Shown piece by piece: positions 28,189-36,440 of a stretch of DNA of 64,000 bases. The stretch's first letter is position 1. Every line of letters starts with the position of its first letter. The notes beneath the pieces were generated by a model, which saw only the letters and a program-made list of their open reading frames with translations, searched no databases and was not told the origin of the DNA. Source of the stretch: Zobellia roscoffensis (GTDB taxonomy: Bacteria > Bacteroidota > Bacteroidia > Flavobacteriales > Flavobacteriaceae); contig NZ_JADDXT010000002.1 of NCBI RefSeq assembly GCF_015330165.1, forward strand, positions 4,318,911-4,382,910. The letters run 5' to 3'. The position numbers and the translations under genes are program-made.

Positions 28189-29052
28189 ATGGAGGCAGAA
28201 CTGCAGATAAAACCTTATGCCCTACAGCATAAAAACTACCGCCATACATCAAAATCTATTGTAGCCACAAAGGACATGATGATGAAAAACTCATCTGAAA
28301 CCGTTTTACAAAAAACCTATGTGCAGCCCAATATTTCAGGCAAGGGCCACATTTTTGATGTGAAAACAATTTCCGAAACTTATGGTAAGGGCGGTGCCAC
28401 GGAAAAACTAAACAAAGAAATGAATACCCTGCTACACGATATCTCCGTAGGTACCGATGAAAAGGGAAATTTCAAAAAAATATACAACAAGCCAACGGTA
28501 ATCGAAAAATGGACCAAGGTTCGTAAACAATGGAAAAAAGAAGCCAACAAAGATACTCGTGAGCAAATCAACAAAACCATCGCCATTGTAGAGGACAACC
28601 TAGCCAATGGTAGTTTTGAAAAAGAGGTTGCCAATTCCGGCGCTCTATACTTTTTATTTCCAGGTCTACATGGTACCTATAGCGCTACTTCTGAAACCAT
28701 CGTAAAGCGGCAGCTCGCCAAGTTTTTGGTCACCCAGCCCCTACCCTTAAAAATCGAATACAAGCTCAAATCGCCGGGGAATGCCAAAGCCCCTTTGGTC
28801 ATTGAAGGTATTGGCACTGTTGACGAGGATAAACTAGATGCCAAGGAACTGACCAAGTTCATACGTACCCTTAAGGACAAAATAAATATGAAAGTTGAGC
28901 TTCAGGTGGACTATAAAGAACGTTTGGAGTTTGACCGTGAGCATTGGCTAGTTAAGGGAACACAACAAGTAAAAGTTAAGATTCCAGGTTTTTATATGAC
29001 CGAGAGCAAACAAGAAATTACCGAACTAGAAAACAAAACACATGGCGAATAA
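28189..29052 (+). CDS. Unknown protein between VgrG and DUF4280 effector, adaptor candidate
   Basis: 287 residues, no signal peptide or membrane segment, rich in Lys/Glu. Not a member of the known adaptor families that I can recognise (no DUF4123, DUF2169 or DUF1795 features). It has a helical middle (about 90-150, KWTKVRKQWKKEANKDTREQ) and beta-rich ends; the C-terminus reads VKVKIPGFYMTESKQEITEL. It begins one base after the vgrG stop and overlaps the DUF4280 effector start by 11 bases. In T6SS cassettes a gene in this slot commonly loads or stabilises the effector on VgrG; that role is inference. Confidence 0.6.
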   Translation: MEAELQIKPYALQHKNYRHTSKSIVATKDMMMKNSSETVLQKTYVQPNISGKGHIFDVKTISETYGKGGATEKLNKEMNTLLHDISVGTDEKGNFKKIYNKPTVIEKWTKVRKQWKKEANKDTREQINKTIAIVEDNLANGSFEKEVANSGALYFLFPGLHGTYSATSETIVKRQLAKFLVTQPLPLKIEYKLKSPGNAKAPLVIEGIGTVDEDKLDAKELTKFIRTLKDKINMKVELQVDYKERLEFDREHWLVKGTQQVKVKIPGFYMTESKQEITELENKTHGE

Positions 29053-30190
29053 AAAATATGTACCGCAAGGCACCTATTTAGCCTGTGATAAGGGCACTGT
29101 GCCCATGGAGTTCATGATTACGAACAACAATAATTCGTTCTTGTTTGACGAGCCCGTAGCCAACACGGGTGATATGGTGCCTATGGTGAACGTACAACCC
29201 ATGGGTGTTTGTACGGTAACCAGCAGCGCCTGTGTACCCGCCCCGATTATGTGGGACGGCTTCGAGGATGGAATTTTCGTAGGCTTTTTTAATCCCTTAT
29301 TAGAAGACTCGGTATTACCTTGTGGTGTTGGTGGTAAAATAGAAATCTTTTACTCCCTCGAAGATGCTACGGCTGCCTGTGCCGAGGAAGAATCCAGTTT
29401 TTGGGAAACCTTAGGAAAAGTGGTCTTGGTAGTGGCTGCCGTTGCTTTAATAGTGGTTACCGGTGGTGCGGCACTTGCTGCCATAGCTGCTATAGGAGCG
29501 GCCTCTGGTGCCTTAGCAACAGGAATTGCAGTTACTGTTGCCGCCTTGGAAGTTGCGGGTTGTTTGTTGACCGTTAAAGCCCTTTATGACTACTCACAGG
29601 ATGGGGACGAAGAAGCCTTGTTTAAGGAAGTTGCGCTTGGTTTTTTGTTTTTGGGGGCTGGGAAGGTCGTCGAAAAAGTTGGAGGTAGAGTCCTGAGACA
29701 TTTTGCAAAAGGCACAGATGAAGTATTGGAAGCTGGTGGTAAAGGCGCAGATGATGTTGTGAAGCAACTAGATGAAGTTGCAGACCCTCCAGGAACCTTT
29801 AGGGATAAAAATGGGAAGCTAAGGAATAAAGATGGTACTTTTGCAAAAGATCCTAAGGCGAAGGGGAAAAATTCAAACGCATATAAAAGAAGTGCGGCAG
29901 AACGAAGGAAAACTTTATTGCGAGATGCCAAAGACCCCAATAGTGGACTTTCCGATAGGGCAAGAAAACAAATTTTAGATTCAGATGGTAAAAAAGTGCC
30001 AAAAGGACATGAAGTATCACACGAAAAACCTTTATACACTAGAACAACAAATAAAGGCAAGGCAAAATTGGATAAAGCGGATAACATGAAAACACAACAG
30101 AAATCAGTTCATCGCAAACGGCATAAAGTGTGTGGTGATCAATATCACGATTTTGGCCCCGCAAATAAACCTTACAACCCAAAACCCTAA
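29042..30190 (+). CDS. DUF4280 PAAR-like effector with HNH/Endo VII-type nuclease tip
   Basis: 382 residues. Residues about 1-115 are a PAAR-like DUF4280 tip (YVPQGTYLACDKGTVP, VLPCGVGGKIEIFY). Residues about 122-185 are strongly hydrophobic, Ala/Val/Gly-rich, suitable for membrane passage. The sequence FRDKNGKLRNKDGTFAKDPK (about 255-275) is the kind of linker that precedes a toxin tip. The tip (about 280-382) has GHEVSHEKPL with Glu324 and His327, and later VHRKRHKV and DQYHDFG, like the HNH/Endo VII nuclease toxins. DNA cutting in the target cell is the inferred activity. Directly followed by an immunity candidate 5 bases downstream. Confidence 0.75.
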   Translation: MANKKYVPQGTYLACDKGTVPMEFMITNNNNSFLFDEPVANTGDMVPMVNVQPMGVCTVTSSACVPAPIMWDGFEDGIFVGFFNPLLEDSVLPCGVGGKIEIFYSLEDATAACAEEESSFWETLGKVVLVVAAVALIVVTGGAALAAIAAIGAASGALATGIAVTVAALEVAGCLLTVKALYDYSQDGDEEALFKEVALGFLFLGAGKVVEKVGGRVLRHFAKGTDEVLEAGGKGADDVVKQLDEVADPPGTFRDKNGKLRNKDGTFAKDPKAKGKNSNAYKRSAAERRKTLLRDAKDPNSGLSDRARKQILDSDGKKVPKGHEVSHEKPLYTRTTNKGKAKLDKADNMKTQQKSVHRKRHKVCGDQYHDFGPANKPYNPKP

Positions 30191-30195
30191 ATTAA

Positions 30196-30903
30196 ATGGA
30201 TATTTCTAAACTTAAAATAAAATACAAAGAACTAAAAGCATTAGAAGATTCGGATGACGGAATTTTTGAGTTTAAAAATCTTCTATTAAAAGATGATGAT
30301 GAAGATGTTTTACAGTTCCACATAGACATTTTGAATGATAGAGACGATCCATACCTTGTTCGAGACATACGCTCTTTTTTTTCAAAAAGAAAAGACCAAA
30401 AAAAAGTATCTGCTTTTATTGCAACAAAAATCAAAGACGGAATTGAAAATCCCTTGCTAAAAGCCGATTTGATTCAAATACTCGGTAACCTTAGAAGTCC
30501 TCTCGTAAAAGAAATTGTTCATGACGAAATAAAATCTGCAAATAGGGATATCCGTTATCGTTGCATAATTGTTATGGGCTGGGTAGGAACAACAATGACA
30601 GATTTGGATGTTTTAAATGAACGAATGATAAATGATGAAGATGGCCAGCTAAGGGGCTATGCCGCCACGGCCATGCGACAAATTTGGTATAACAAGAAAT
30701 CGGTTAAAAACAGGGTTACGAAATACATTAAGGAAGCGATTGAGAGTGAAAAAGATCCGGAAGCTTTAACAGGTATGATTATTACCCTGCAAGATTTGCA
30801 TAAAAAGAAATTGGGCATAAAAGAATCGAATTACGGAGATGTTTCTGGGGATGTTCAAGAAGCTAAATTGAAGGCTATAAAAATGCTTAGTAAGTTAAAA
30901 TAA
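30196..30903 (+). CDS. HEAT-repeat protein, immunity candidate for the nuclease effector
   Basis: 235 residues, all-helical and cytosolic. Repeated helix pairs typical of HEAT-like repeats are visible: LLKADLIQILGNLRSPLVKEIVHDEI, RDIRYRCIIVMGWVG, and EDGQLRGYAATAMRQIWY. HEAT-type proteins are common immunity partners of nuclease toxins, which act in the cytoplasm. It starts 5 bases after the effector stop, the usual place for the cognate immunity gene. Function is inferred; the fold is fairly clear. Confidence 0.6.
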   Translation: MDISKLKIKYKELKALEDSDDGIFEFKNLLLKDDDEDVLQFHIDILNDRDDPYLVRDIRSFFSKRKDQKKVSAFIATKIKDGIENPLLKADLIQILGNLRSPLVKEIVHDEIKSANRDIRYRCIIVMGWVGTTMTDLDVLNERMINDEDGQLRGYAATAMRQIWYNKKSVKNRVTKYIKEAIESEKDPEALTGMIITLQDLHKKKLGIKESNYGDVSGDVQEAKLKAIKMLSKLK

Positions 30904-30907
30904 GGGT

Positions 30908-31717
30908 GTGAAAATATTTTTATATGATGTGGAGGCCAATCATGAGCTTCAAGATGAAGAATTGAACCTTCAAGAGGGTTTAAAAGAGTTTTACGAACTA
31001 TCGGATGTTGAGGGTTCTTTTTTTGGAATTAAAACGGAATCAAAACCGATACAATTTACGTGGGAGGGTGAGGACAAATGGGTAGTTGATATCCCATACG
31101 ATATGGAAAAACATATATGTCTTCAAAAATACGCCACTTACGACGAATGTGTGGAAATTGTGAAGTCGATTTTCTCCGGAACTGCTCCCGAAAAAATAAA
31201 GGGTCTTGTTCAGTTCAATATCATGACGGAAACCCTAGATGAAATTTTAACCAAAAACCCCAACTTTCCTGGATACTATAATGCTAAAAAAGATGCCTCA
31301 GTCTACGACGATTGCAAATGGCACATTGCAAACGATTTTCCAAAAGACCTCCCGAAAGAAGCTGCACTAACACATATGGGCATGTTTATGGGCTGGGCCC
31401 TGGATAAAGGATTTGAAAGTGATTTATTAAAAGAACGTTTTAACGAAAACATAGATAAATTCAAGAATAGGGAAATTACTGGTGCTAAATTTCTTAAACT
31501 ATCCTCTGATTCGCGATTGGCCGCTAAAAATTTGAACCCTAACACCAACAGATTTGCGGAGTTCTACTATGGAACCAATGCATATTTTGATGACTATATT
31601 GATTTATCGGACGATGAAAATGAAACTGTTTTTCACGAACCAGACACATGGCAGAAGTACGAAATTGTTAAAAAAATGATAGATGAAAAATATGAAGAAT
31701 GGACTTTTAAGAATTGA
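30908..31717 (+). CDS. Immunity-like protein with DUF7832-type domain
   Basis: 269 residues from a GTG at 30908, four bases after the previous stop, so in the same transcript. The middle holds DDCKWHIANDFPKDLPKEA followed by THMGMFMGWALDKGF, which I recognise as a conserved unit of an immunity-like family (DUF7832 type; the number is from memory). The first 100 residues (acidic, IQFTWEGEDKWVVDIPYD) are not recognised. It could guard against another toxin and be kept as an orphan immunity gene. Confidence 0.6.
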   Translation: MKIFLYDVEANHELQDEELNLQEGLKEFYELSDVEGSFFGIKTESKPIQFTWEGEDKWVVDIPYDMEKHICLQKYATYDECVEIVKSIFSGTAPEKIKGLVQFNIMTETLDEILTKNPNFPGYYNAKKDASVYDDCKWHIANDFPKDLPKEAALTHMGMFMGWALDKGFESDLLKERFNENIDKFKNREITGAKFLKLSSDSRLAAKNLNPNTNRFAEFYYGTNAYFDDYIDLSDDENETVFHEPDTWQKYEIVKKMIDEKYEEWTFKN

Positions 31718-31731
31718 TTTTGGGCATATAG

Positions 31732-32202
31732 ATGGAAACAGAGAAAGAAGTTAAGAGATTAATAGCTAATCGCTTAATGCGCTCAGATGAAGAAATCGAA
31801 AATTTTGAAGAGGCAATGAATGCATTATATAGAGTTAATGATATAGACAATATAAAATTCTATTGCCAGGCGTTTGATGATAATACAGAAGATCGTGCAG
31901 TGATGTTTTCTTTGATTCACGGAATCGAGGCATATGATCAAATTTTTGGTACTGACAGGGCCACAGAAAAGTTTTTAGAGTCAATTCATTTTATGAAAGA
32001 AAAAGCTAAAGAATGGTTAGAAACAATGGTGCTTAGAGTTTTAAATGATGATGCGTCAAGAAAGGAAATGATACAACAGGTGAAACTAGAAAATATAAGT
32101 TCAGAAAATTTGATGCTATTAAAGCAGGTAATCGAAAATCTTATAAAAAGAAACCCAAATAAATTTGAAGCTAATGGTATAGAGGTTTTAAATGCATTTT
32201 GA
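31732..32202 (+). CDS. Imm30-like immunity protein
   Basis: 156 residues, helical and acidic, no export signal. The block AVMFSLIHGIEAYDQIFG in the middle is typical of the immunity protein 30 family. It lies 14 bases after the previous gene, forming a row of three immunity-like genes. The repeat element at 32.21 kb follows immediately. Assignment by motif memory only, so moderate. Confidence 0.55.
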   Translation: METEKEVKRLIANRLMRSDEEIENFEEAMNALYRVNDIDNIKFYCQAFDDNTEDRAVMFSLIHGIEAYDQIFGTDRATEKFLESIHFMKEKAKEWLETMVLRVLNDDASRKEMIQQVKLENISSENLMLLKQVIENLIKRNPNKFEANGIEVLNAF

Positions 32203-32209
32203 TTATTCC

Positions 32210-32297
32210 CCCCTTGCTAGCGCTCGTTTGTAACGAGTGCCGTACAGAGTAAGAAAGAACAAACTAAGCTATCTAAACATCTAGATAGGTTTTGTCA
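32210..32297 (+). repeat. Dispersed two-hairpin repeat, copy 1
   Basis: Core GCTAGCGCTCGTTTGTAACG, then AGTGCC, then AGAGTAAGAAA, then an imperfect terminator-like hairpin (CTATCTAAACATCTAGATAG) and a T run. It begins 8 bases after the stop of the Imm30-like gene. Confidence 0.75.
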
Positions 32298-32355
32298 TTT
32301 CTAATAAAATAAATATAAAATTACCCAAGAAGCAAGGCTTAAGAAAATTTCTAGT

Positions 32356-32447
32356 CCCTCGCTAGCGCTCGTTTGCAACGAGTGCCCTACAGAGTAAGAA
32401 ACGACAAACAAAGCTATCTAAATATTTAGATAGCTTTTGTATTTTTA
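32356..32447 (+). repeat. Dispersed two-hairpin repeat, copy 2, with perfect terminator
   Basis: Same core as copy 1 (GCTAGCGCTCGTTTGCAACG), followed by a perfect 26-base palindrome at 32411-32436 (AAGCTATCTAAAT and its complement) and TTTTGTATTTTT. The second hairpin alone would work as an intrinsic terminator on the plus strand. Confidence 0.78.
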
Positions 32448-32472
32448 AGTATTGACAGAAAAGTTAATTACT

Positions 32473-32616
32473 TTATTTGCTACGATTAATCTGTTCGGCA
32501 CTTAAACTTAACATTACAGAGCGTTCTCTGCCCTCCTCCTCTTCAAGCACCACATAAATATTTTGACCTTTGCCCAAAGCAAAGTCTTTGCAAACAAAAA
32601 CAAGGTGATTGCCATT
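32473..32616 (-). pseudogene. 3' fragment of a TraN-like gene
   Basis: Read on the minus strand, this stretch encodes GNHLVFVCKDFALGKGQNIY, then EGRERSVMLSL, then a stop, nearly the same as the last 45 residues of the intact traN-like gene at 37167-38156. Upstream of the Gly codon near 32613 the likeness stops abruptly and the antisense strand becomes Rhs coding sequence. It is a remnant without a start. The preceding hairpin is also shared with the downstream flank of the intact copy. Confidence 0.8.
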
Positions 32617-35127
32617 ATGCCCGATGGTGCTGTAACTACTTTCGTATACGATAAAAATGACCGTTTGGTACTCACCAAACCTCCCGTTGGCGGTTCTACG
32701 GTACGTACCTTTAAAGAAGACCGTTTGCATGCTGTAATTTCGCCTGATGGTGGCGTAACCTCTTTTGATTACAATGAAAACGGACTCATAAGCGAAGTGC
32801 GGGACAATGCCGGGAATATTTCTACACTAAGTTATGACAAGGATTTTAACCTGTCTAAAATGCAACTGCCCAATAAAGCCATTGCTACATGGATGTATGA
32901 TGCTTGGGGCCGTTGTCATAAAACAAAAAATGCGACCGGTCACGAACAGAATTTCATCTATGACGATTTAGACCGCTTAAAACAAGTGGTAGAAGCAGAT
33001 AACAATGCCGTACAATTAAAGTACAATGCCTATGATGAAGTTACGGAACTACATCAAAAAAATGGAAAAGTAAAGTTTGAATACACCCCAATGGGAAGCC
33101 TGAAAATGAGGGAAGAACGGGGGCGAAAAGTATTCTTCAATTATGATACGGAAGAGCAACTGCGTTATATAGATAATGAACATGGAGAGCGGTACCGCTT
33201 TAAACGTAACCCCAATGGGGAGATTATTACCGAAACCGGTTTTGATGGCCTTACCCGAATGTATCAACGCGACCGGGCCGGTAAAGTTTACCGGGTAAAC
33301 CGCCCTGGTGGCAAGTTTACGGAATACGAGTACGATACCAATGGGCGGATTACCCGTGCCGAACATAGTGATGGCACTTGGGAAACCTACAGTTATGACC
33401 GTAATGGTAACTTGATTGAAGCTGTAAACGAAAATAGTACCGTACAACTCATTCGCGACAAGGCGGGCAGGGTCATTGCCGAAAATCAAGATGGGCACCT
33501 TGTTGAAAGCGCCTATGACAACTTGGGTAACCGGATACAAATTACCAGTAGCCTAGGTGCAGAAATTGACCTATTGCGCAACAGATTGGGCCAGATTGAA
33601 GCGATGAATGCCCAAGTCAATGACATACAATCAGAAGAGAAAACTGGGGCGACTAAAAATGCTCAAGCTTGGCGTGCTGACTTTGCGTATAACAGCATTG
33701 GTATGGAAGTAGAACGCCTGCTCCCTGGCGGAATTGTTTCCCAAATGAAATATGATGAAGCAGGGCGCCCTATTCAACAAAAGGTAACCCGTGGCAGTAG
33801 CGAAATGCGCCACCGCACCTACAATTGGAGCGCAAACGACCGCTTGACCCGAATGGTGGACGAGCTGAATAAAGGACAGGTAAGCTATACACATGACGCT
33901 TTTGGTAATTTAGCTTCCGCCAAATATGAGAACAATGATATGGACTATAAGTTGCCCGATGAAGTGGGCAACCTCTACCGCTCCAGAAATAAAGGCGATA
34001 GAAAATATGGCGCTGGTGGGCAATTGCTAAAAGATGGTAACACCTCCTTTAAATATGATGATGAAGGTAACCTGATTGAAAAGCGGACACCAGACGGAGA
34101 TGAAGCCTACGAATGGTACGGCAACGGTATGCTACAAGCGGTAACCAAAACCAATGGAGAAAGAGTAGAATTTGAATACGACGCCCTAGGTCGTAGAACC
34201 GCCAAAAAAACAATGCCACTTCGAGCGCAGTCGAGAAGCGGCATAACTCGCTTTGTGTGGGACGGCAACATACCCTTACACGAATGGAAATACCCGCTAA
34301 AAGACCGTCCTGAATGGGTGGTTGATGAATGGGGAATGCTTTCTAAGGATAAAGAAGAACCAATAGATAATTTAGTGACTTGGGTCTTTGACGAAGCAAC
34401 ATTCAAACCTACCGCTAAAATTATTGATGGAGAGCAATTCTCTATCATTACAGATTACTTGGGCACCCCTGTTGAAATGTACAATGCGCAAGGCAAAAAA
34501 ACTTGGGCGGTTGAATATGATATTTACGGAAAAGTACGTAAACTTGTTGAAGGTTCTTTGGAAGATTGTCCGTTTAGATATCAAGGGCAATATGAGGATT
34601 CAGAGACTGGGTTATACTATAATAGGTTTAGGTATTATTCGGCTGATGAAGGAGTTTATATATCGCAGGATCCGATTGGGCTTGCTGGGGGCATGCCCAA
34701 TATGTATAGTTACACTCATGACAGTAATGCTTGGGTTGACCAATATGGTTTATATTCCGATTTATTAGGGTCAGGAATGGGACACCATCTTATGCCAAGA
34801 AGTATAGCTAAAAGTCTTGGGATTGGTGAACTTTCACCAGATAATGCTTTTTCATGGTATCCAAACAACGGTGCTAACACAGCAGATTTACATAAACAAT
34901 TACATAGAGATTTAATAGATGAAGGGATACCTTATCATGGAAGTAAATTTAAAGGTACTTCTGATGAGTTTTTTGAAGCTGCTAAGAAAGCATATAAGGA
35001 TATAGATGTAAAAGGATATATGAAAATACCAGGTACTGATAACAAGCTACTTAAAAATGTAACTCCTTTGGAAGGAATAGAAAAACTACAAGAATTACAT
35101 AAAAAAGGTAAAATACCGTGTAAATAA
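32617..35127 (+). CDS. Rhs-repeat toxin, 5'-truncated, with GHH nuclease tip
   Basis: 836 residues from the first ATG (32617); the frame is open a little further up to a TTG at 32563, but those codons are antisense traN and not Rhs. Repeated YD motifs (FVYDKNDRL, FDYNENGL, WMYDAWGRC, EYEYDTNGRI) cover residues 1-640. The Rhs core ends with YYNRFRYYSADEGVYIS, then DPIGLAGG and VDQYGL. The tip (about 110 residues) has GMGHHLMPRS with the GHH signature of HNH/Endo VII nuclease toxins. The N-terminal delivery part (PAAR, DUF4280 or signal) is missing and no clear ribosome site is seen, so it is probably silent or a tip reservoir. Confidence 0.8.
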   Translation: MPDGAVTTFVYDKNDRLVLTKPPVGGSTVRTFKEDRLHAVISPDGGVTSFDYNENGLISEVRDNAGNISTLSYDKDFNLSKMQLPNKAIATWMYDAWGRCHKTKNATGHEQNFIYDDLDRLKQVVEADNNAVQLKYNAYDEVTELHQKNGKVKFEYTPMGSLKMREERGRKVFFNYDTEEQLRYIDNEHGERYRFKRNPNGEIITETGFDGLTRMYQRDRAGKVYRVNRPGGKFTEYEYDTNGRITRAEHSDGTWETYSYDRNGNLIEAVNENSTVQLIRDKAGRVIAENQDGHLVESAYDNLGNRIQITSSLGAEIDLLRNRLGQIEAMNAQVNDIQSEEKTGATKNAQAWRADFAYNSIGMEVERLLPGGIVSQMKYDEAGRPIQQKVTRGSSEMRHRTYNWSANDRLTRMVDELNKGQVSYTHDAFGNLASAKYENNDMDYKLPDEVGNLYRSRNKGDRKYGAGGQLLKDGNTSFKYDDEGNLIEKRTPDGDEAYEWYGNGMLQAVTKTNGERVEFEYDALGRRTAKKTMPLRAQSRSGITRFVWDGNIPLHEWKYPLKDRPEWVVDEWGMLSKDKEEPIDNLVTWVFDEATFKPTAKIIDGEQFSIITDYLGTPVEMYNAQGKKTWAVEYDIYGKVRKLVEGSLEDCPFRYQGQYEDSETGLYYNRFRYYSADEGVYISQDPIGLAGGMPNMYSYTHDSNAWVDQYGLYSDLLGSGMGHHLMPRSIAKSLGIGELSPDNAFSWYPNNGANTADLHKQLHRDLIDEGIPYHGSKFKGTSDEFFEAAKKAYKDIDVKGYMKIPGTDNKLLKNVTPLEGIEKLQELHKKGKIPCK
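34213..34244 (+). repeat. Small palindromic insertion inside the Rhs core
   Basis: Arms ATGCCACTTC (34213-34222) and GAAGCGGCAT (34235-34244) flank CGAGCGCAGTCGA-type sequence. It encodes about ten residues (MPLRAQSRSG) between AKKT and ITRFVWDGN, where Rhs proteins normally have a short turn. The inner TCGAGCGCAGTCGA is found again between ilvN and the methyltransferase gene (50.03 kb), so this is likely a REP-like unit that inserted in frame. Confidence 0.5.
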
Positions 35128-35131
35128 TGAT

Positions 35132-35716
35132 ATGGCAAATAAACAATTAGAAGTAAGTGATTATGGATTATATCTTTCTTCACCAGATAGGATGAATTCG
35201 TTTTTAAAGAGTGAAAAGATAAAAAGCAAAAAACTTTTAAGTTTCTTTCAAAAGAATCATGACAAATATTTGAAGTCAATAGAGGAAGGTGCATGGTTAC
35301 CAATCCTTCCCATTGATTCTATAGAGTATATAGTTCAAGTCAATAAGGCATTAAGTGAGGATTGGATTGAAATTTATAAGATAGAAGGGTTTAATATAGA
35401 GGTTGGAAATGATAATAGCTTATGGATAGGTTCTTTAAGTAATCTTCATAATTGGAACCCAAAAGATTACCCAAAAGATAAAGACTTTAATTCGTACGAA
35501 ACTTTGGATGGTCAAAAATGCTATGGCTCTCATAGGTTCGATATACCTAAAGGGAAATATTTGATAAATATAAAAGCCTATAAACATAAAAAGCAATTAG
35601 AATATCCCCAAGCTAACTTTGGTTTTTCTTTTGAATTAGAAAGCGTAAATCAATTTGATGGTTATAAAGATCCTAGAGAGGATGAGAAATATTCATTTAA
35701 TGTGGCTCAGATGTAA
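35132..35716 (+). CDS. Immunity candidate for the Rhs-GHH nuclease
   Basis: 194 residues, no export signal, starting 4 bases after the Rhs stop. Hydrophilic with mixed helices and strands (LPIDSIEYIVQVNKALSED, EIYKIEGFNIEVGNDNSLWI). No family is recognised. The immediate downstream position and the AT-rich composition relative to the Rhs core are those of a cognate immunity gene swapped together with the toxin tip. Repeat copy 3 follows 19 bases after its stop. Confidence 0.6.
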   Translation: MANKQLEVSDYGLYLSSPDRMNSFLKSEKIKSKKLLSFFQKNHDKYLKSIEEGAWLPILPIDSIEYIVQVNKALSEDWIEIYKIEGFNIEVGNDNSLWIGSLSNLHNWNPKDYPKDKDFNSYETLDGQKCYGSHRFDIPKGKYLINIKAYKHKKQLEYPQANFGFSFELESVNQFDGYKDPREDEKYSFNVAQM

Positions 35717-35735
35717 CTATTAAACATTCATGCCT

Positions 35736-35828
35736 CCCTCGCTAGCGCTCGTTTGCAACGAGTGCCGTTCAGAGTAAGAAACAACAAACAAAGCTATCTA
35801 AACATTTAGATAGCTTTTGTATTTTTAA
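35736..35828 (+). repeat. Dispersed two-hairpin repeat, copy 3
   Basis: Core GCTAGCGCTCGTTTGCAACG with AGTGCCG, AGAGTAAGAAA and then the terminator hairpin (AAGCTATCTAAA/TTTAGATAGCTT) and TTTTGTATTTTT. Nearly the same as copies 2 and 4. It closes the Rhs-immunity unit. A part of the core occurs in reverse orientation at 35923-35956, just before the next gene. Confidence 0.78.
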
Positions 35829-35973
35829 ACAATGAGTAGAAAATGGTAAAGGAAGAAACCCTGGCAATAAAAGCCTTGGTTTTACCATTGGTGTTTTTAG
35901 GTTTTCGATAGGAAGTAACTGGGACGGCACTCGTGAAATACGAGCGCTAGCTGGGGTAGTTAAAATTTTAATT

Positions 35974-36438
35974 ATGACTGAACAAGAAATTAGAAAAATA
36001 GCAGACGATAAAATAATTGATTATGCAAAAACAGTCAATCCGATAGAATGGCACAAAATGGCCATAGATTGGAACTATGATAGTAGTAAAACTTTTTTGA
36101 AATGGTTAATTACAAATCAACAAACAGAAATAGCAACTATTCTAATGATTTACTGGATGTCAAGTCCTAAACATGGTTTTGAATATCAAAATGAGATTGA
36201 AAAAAAATATACTTCTGGATTTTATAGTAACCAAAATTTAAGTTTTAACCCAAAAGATGATGATGGTTTAGACTGGACACAAGAATATCCTGATTTAGAT
36301 AGTAGCAAAATACCACCGGTTATGTTTGATAAAATAGATGGAGAAAAAGTATTGAGTTCAGAGGAATATATTGAAGGGATCCCAGAAAACATTTTTAATG
36401 AAATTGAAAATTTATATGAAGAATACGAAATAGATTAA
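35974..36438 (+). CDS. DUF4274-type protein, orphan immunity candidate
   Basis: 154 residues, cytosolic, acidic. The N-terminal half has EWHKMAIDWNYD followed by FLKWLITNQQTEIATILMIYW, which I recognise as the DUF4274 pattern, a family often found beside toxin genes. The gene stands alone, bracketed by an inverted partial repeat core (35923-35956) and repeat copy 4, which starts two bases after its stop. It looks like a movable orphan immunity cassette. Confidence 0.6.
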   Translation: MTEQEIRKIADDKIIDYAKTVNPIEWHKMAIDWNYDSSKTFLKWLITNQQTEIATILMIYWMSSPKHGFEYQNEIEKKYTSGFYSNQNLSFNPKDDDGLDWTQEYPDLDSSKIPPVMFDKIDGEKVLSSEEYIEGIPENIFNEIENLYEEYEID

Positions 36439-36440
36439 GC

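Larger units (their letters stand above)
32203..32472. other. Gene-free stretch holding two repeat copies
   Basis: Between the Imm30-like gene and the traN fragment lie two copies of the two-hairpin repeat (32210-32297 and 32356-32447) about 60 bases apart. Nothing codes here. The close spacing looks like the leftover of a cassette that was lost between two copies. Confidence 0.55.

Noticed and set aside
32563..32616. Upstream extension of the Rhs reading frame from a TTG
   Set aside because: These 18 codons are the antisense of the traN fragment, so they are not an Rhs N-terminus; the frame is open by chance.
34388..34768. Long overlapping open frame inside the Rhs gene
   Set aside because: Shadow of the Rhs core in another frame, with no start context; the Rhs frame itself carries the conserved motifs.
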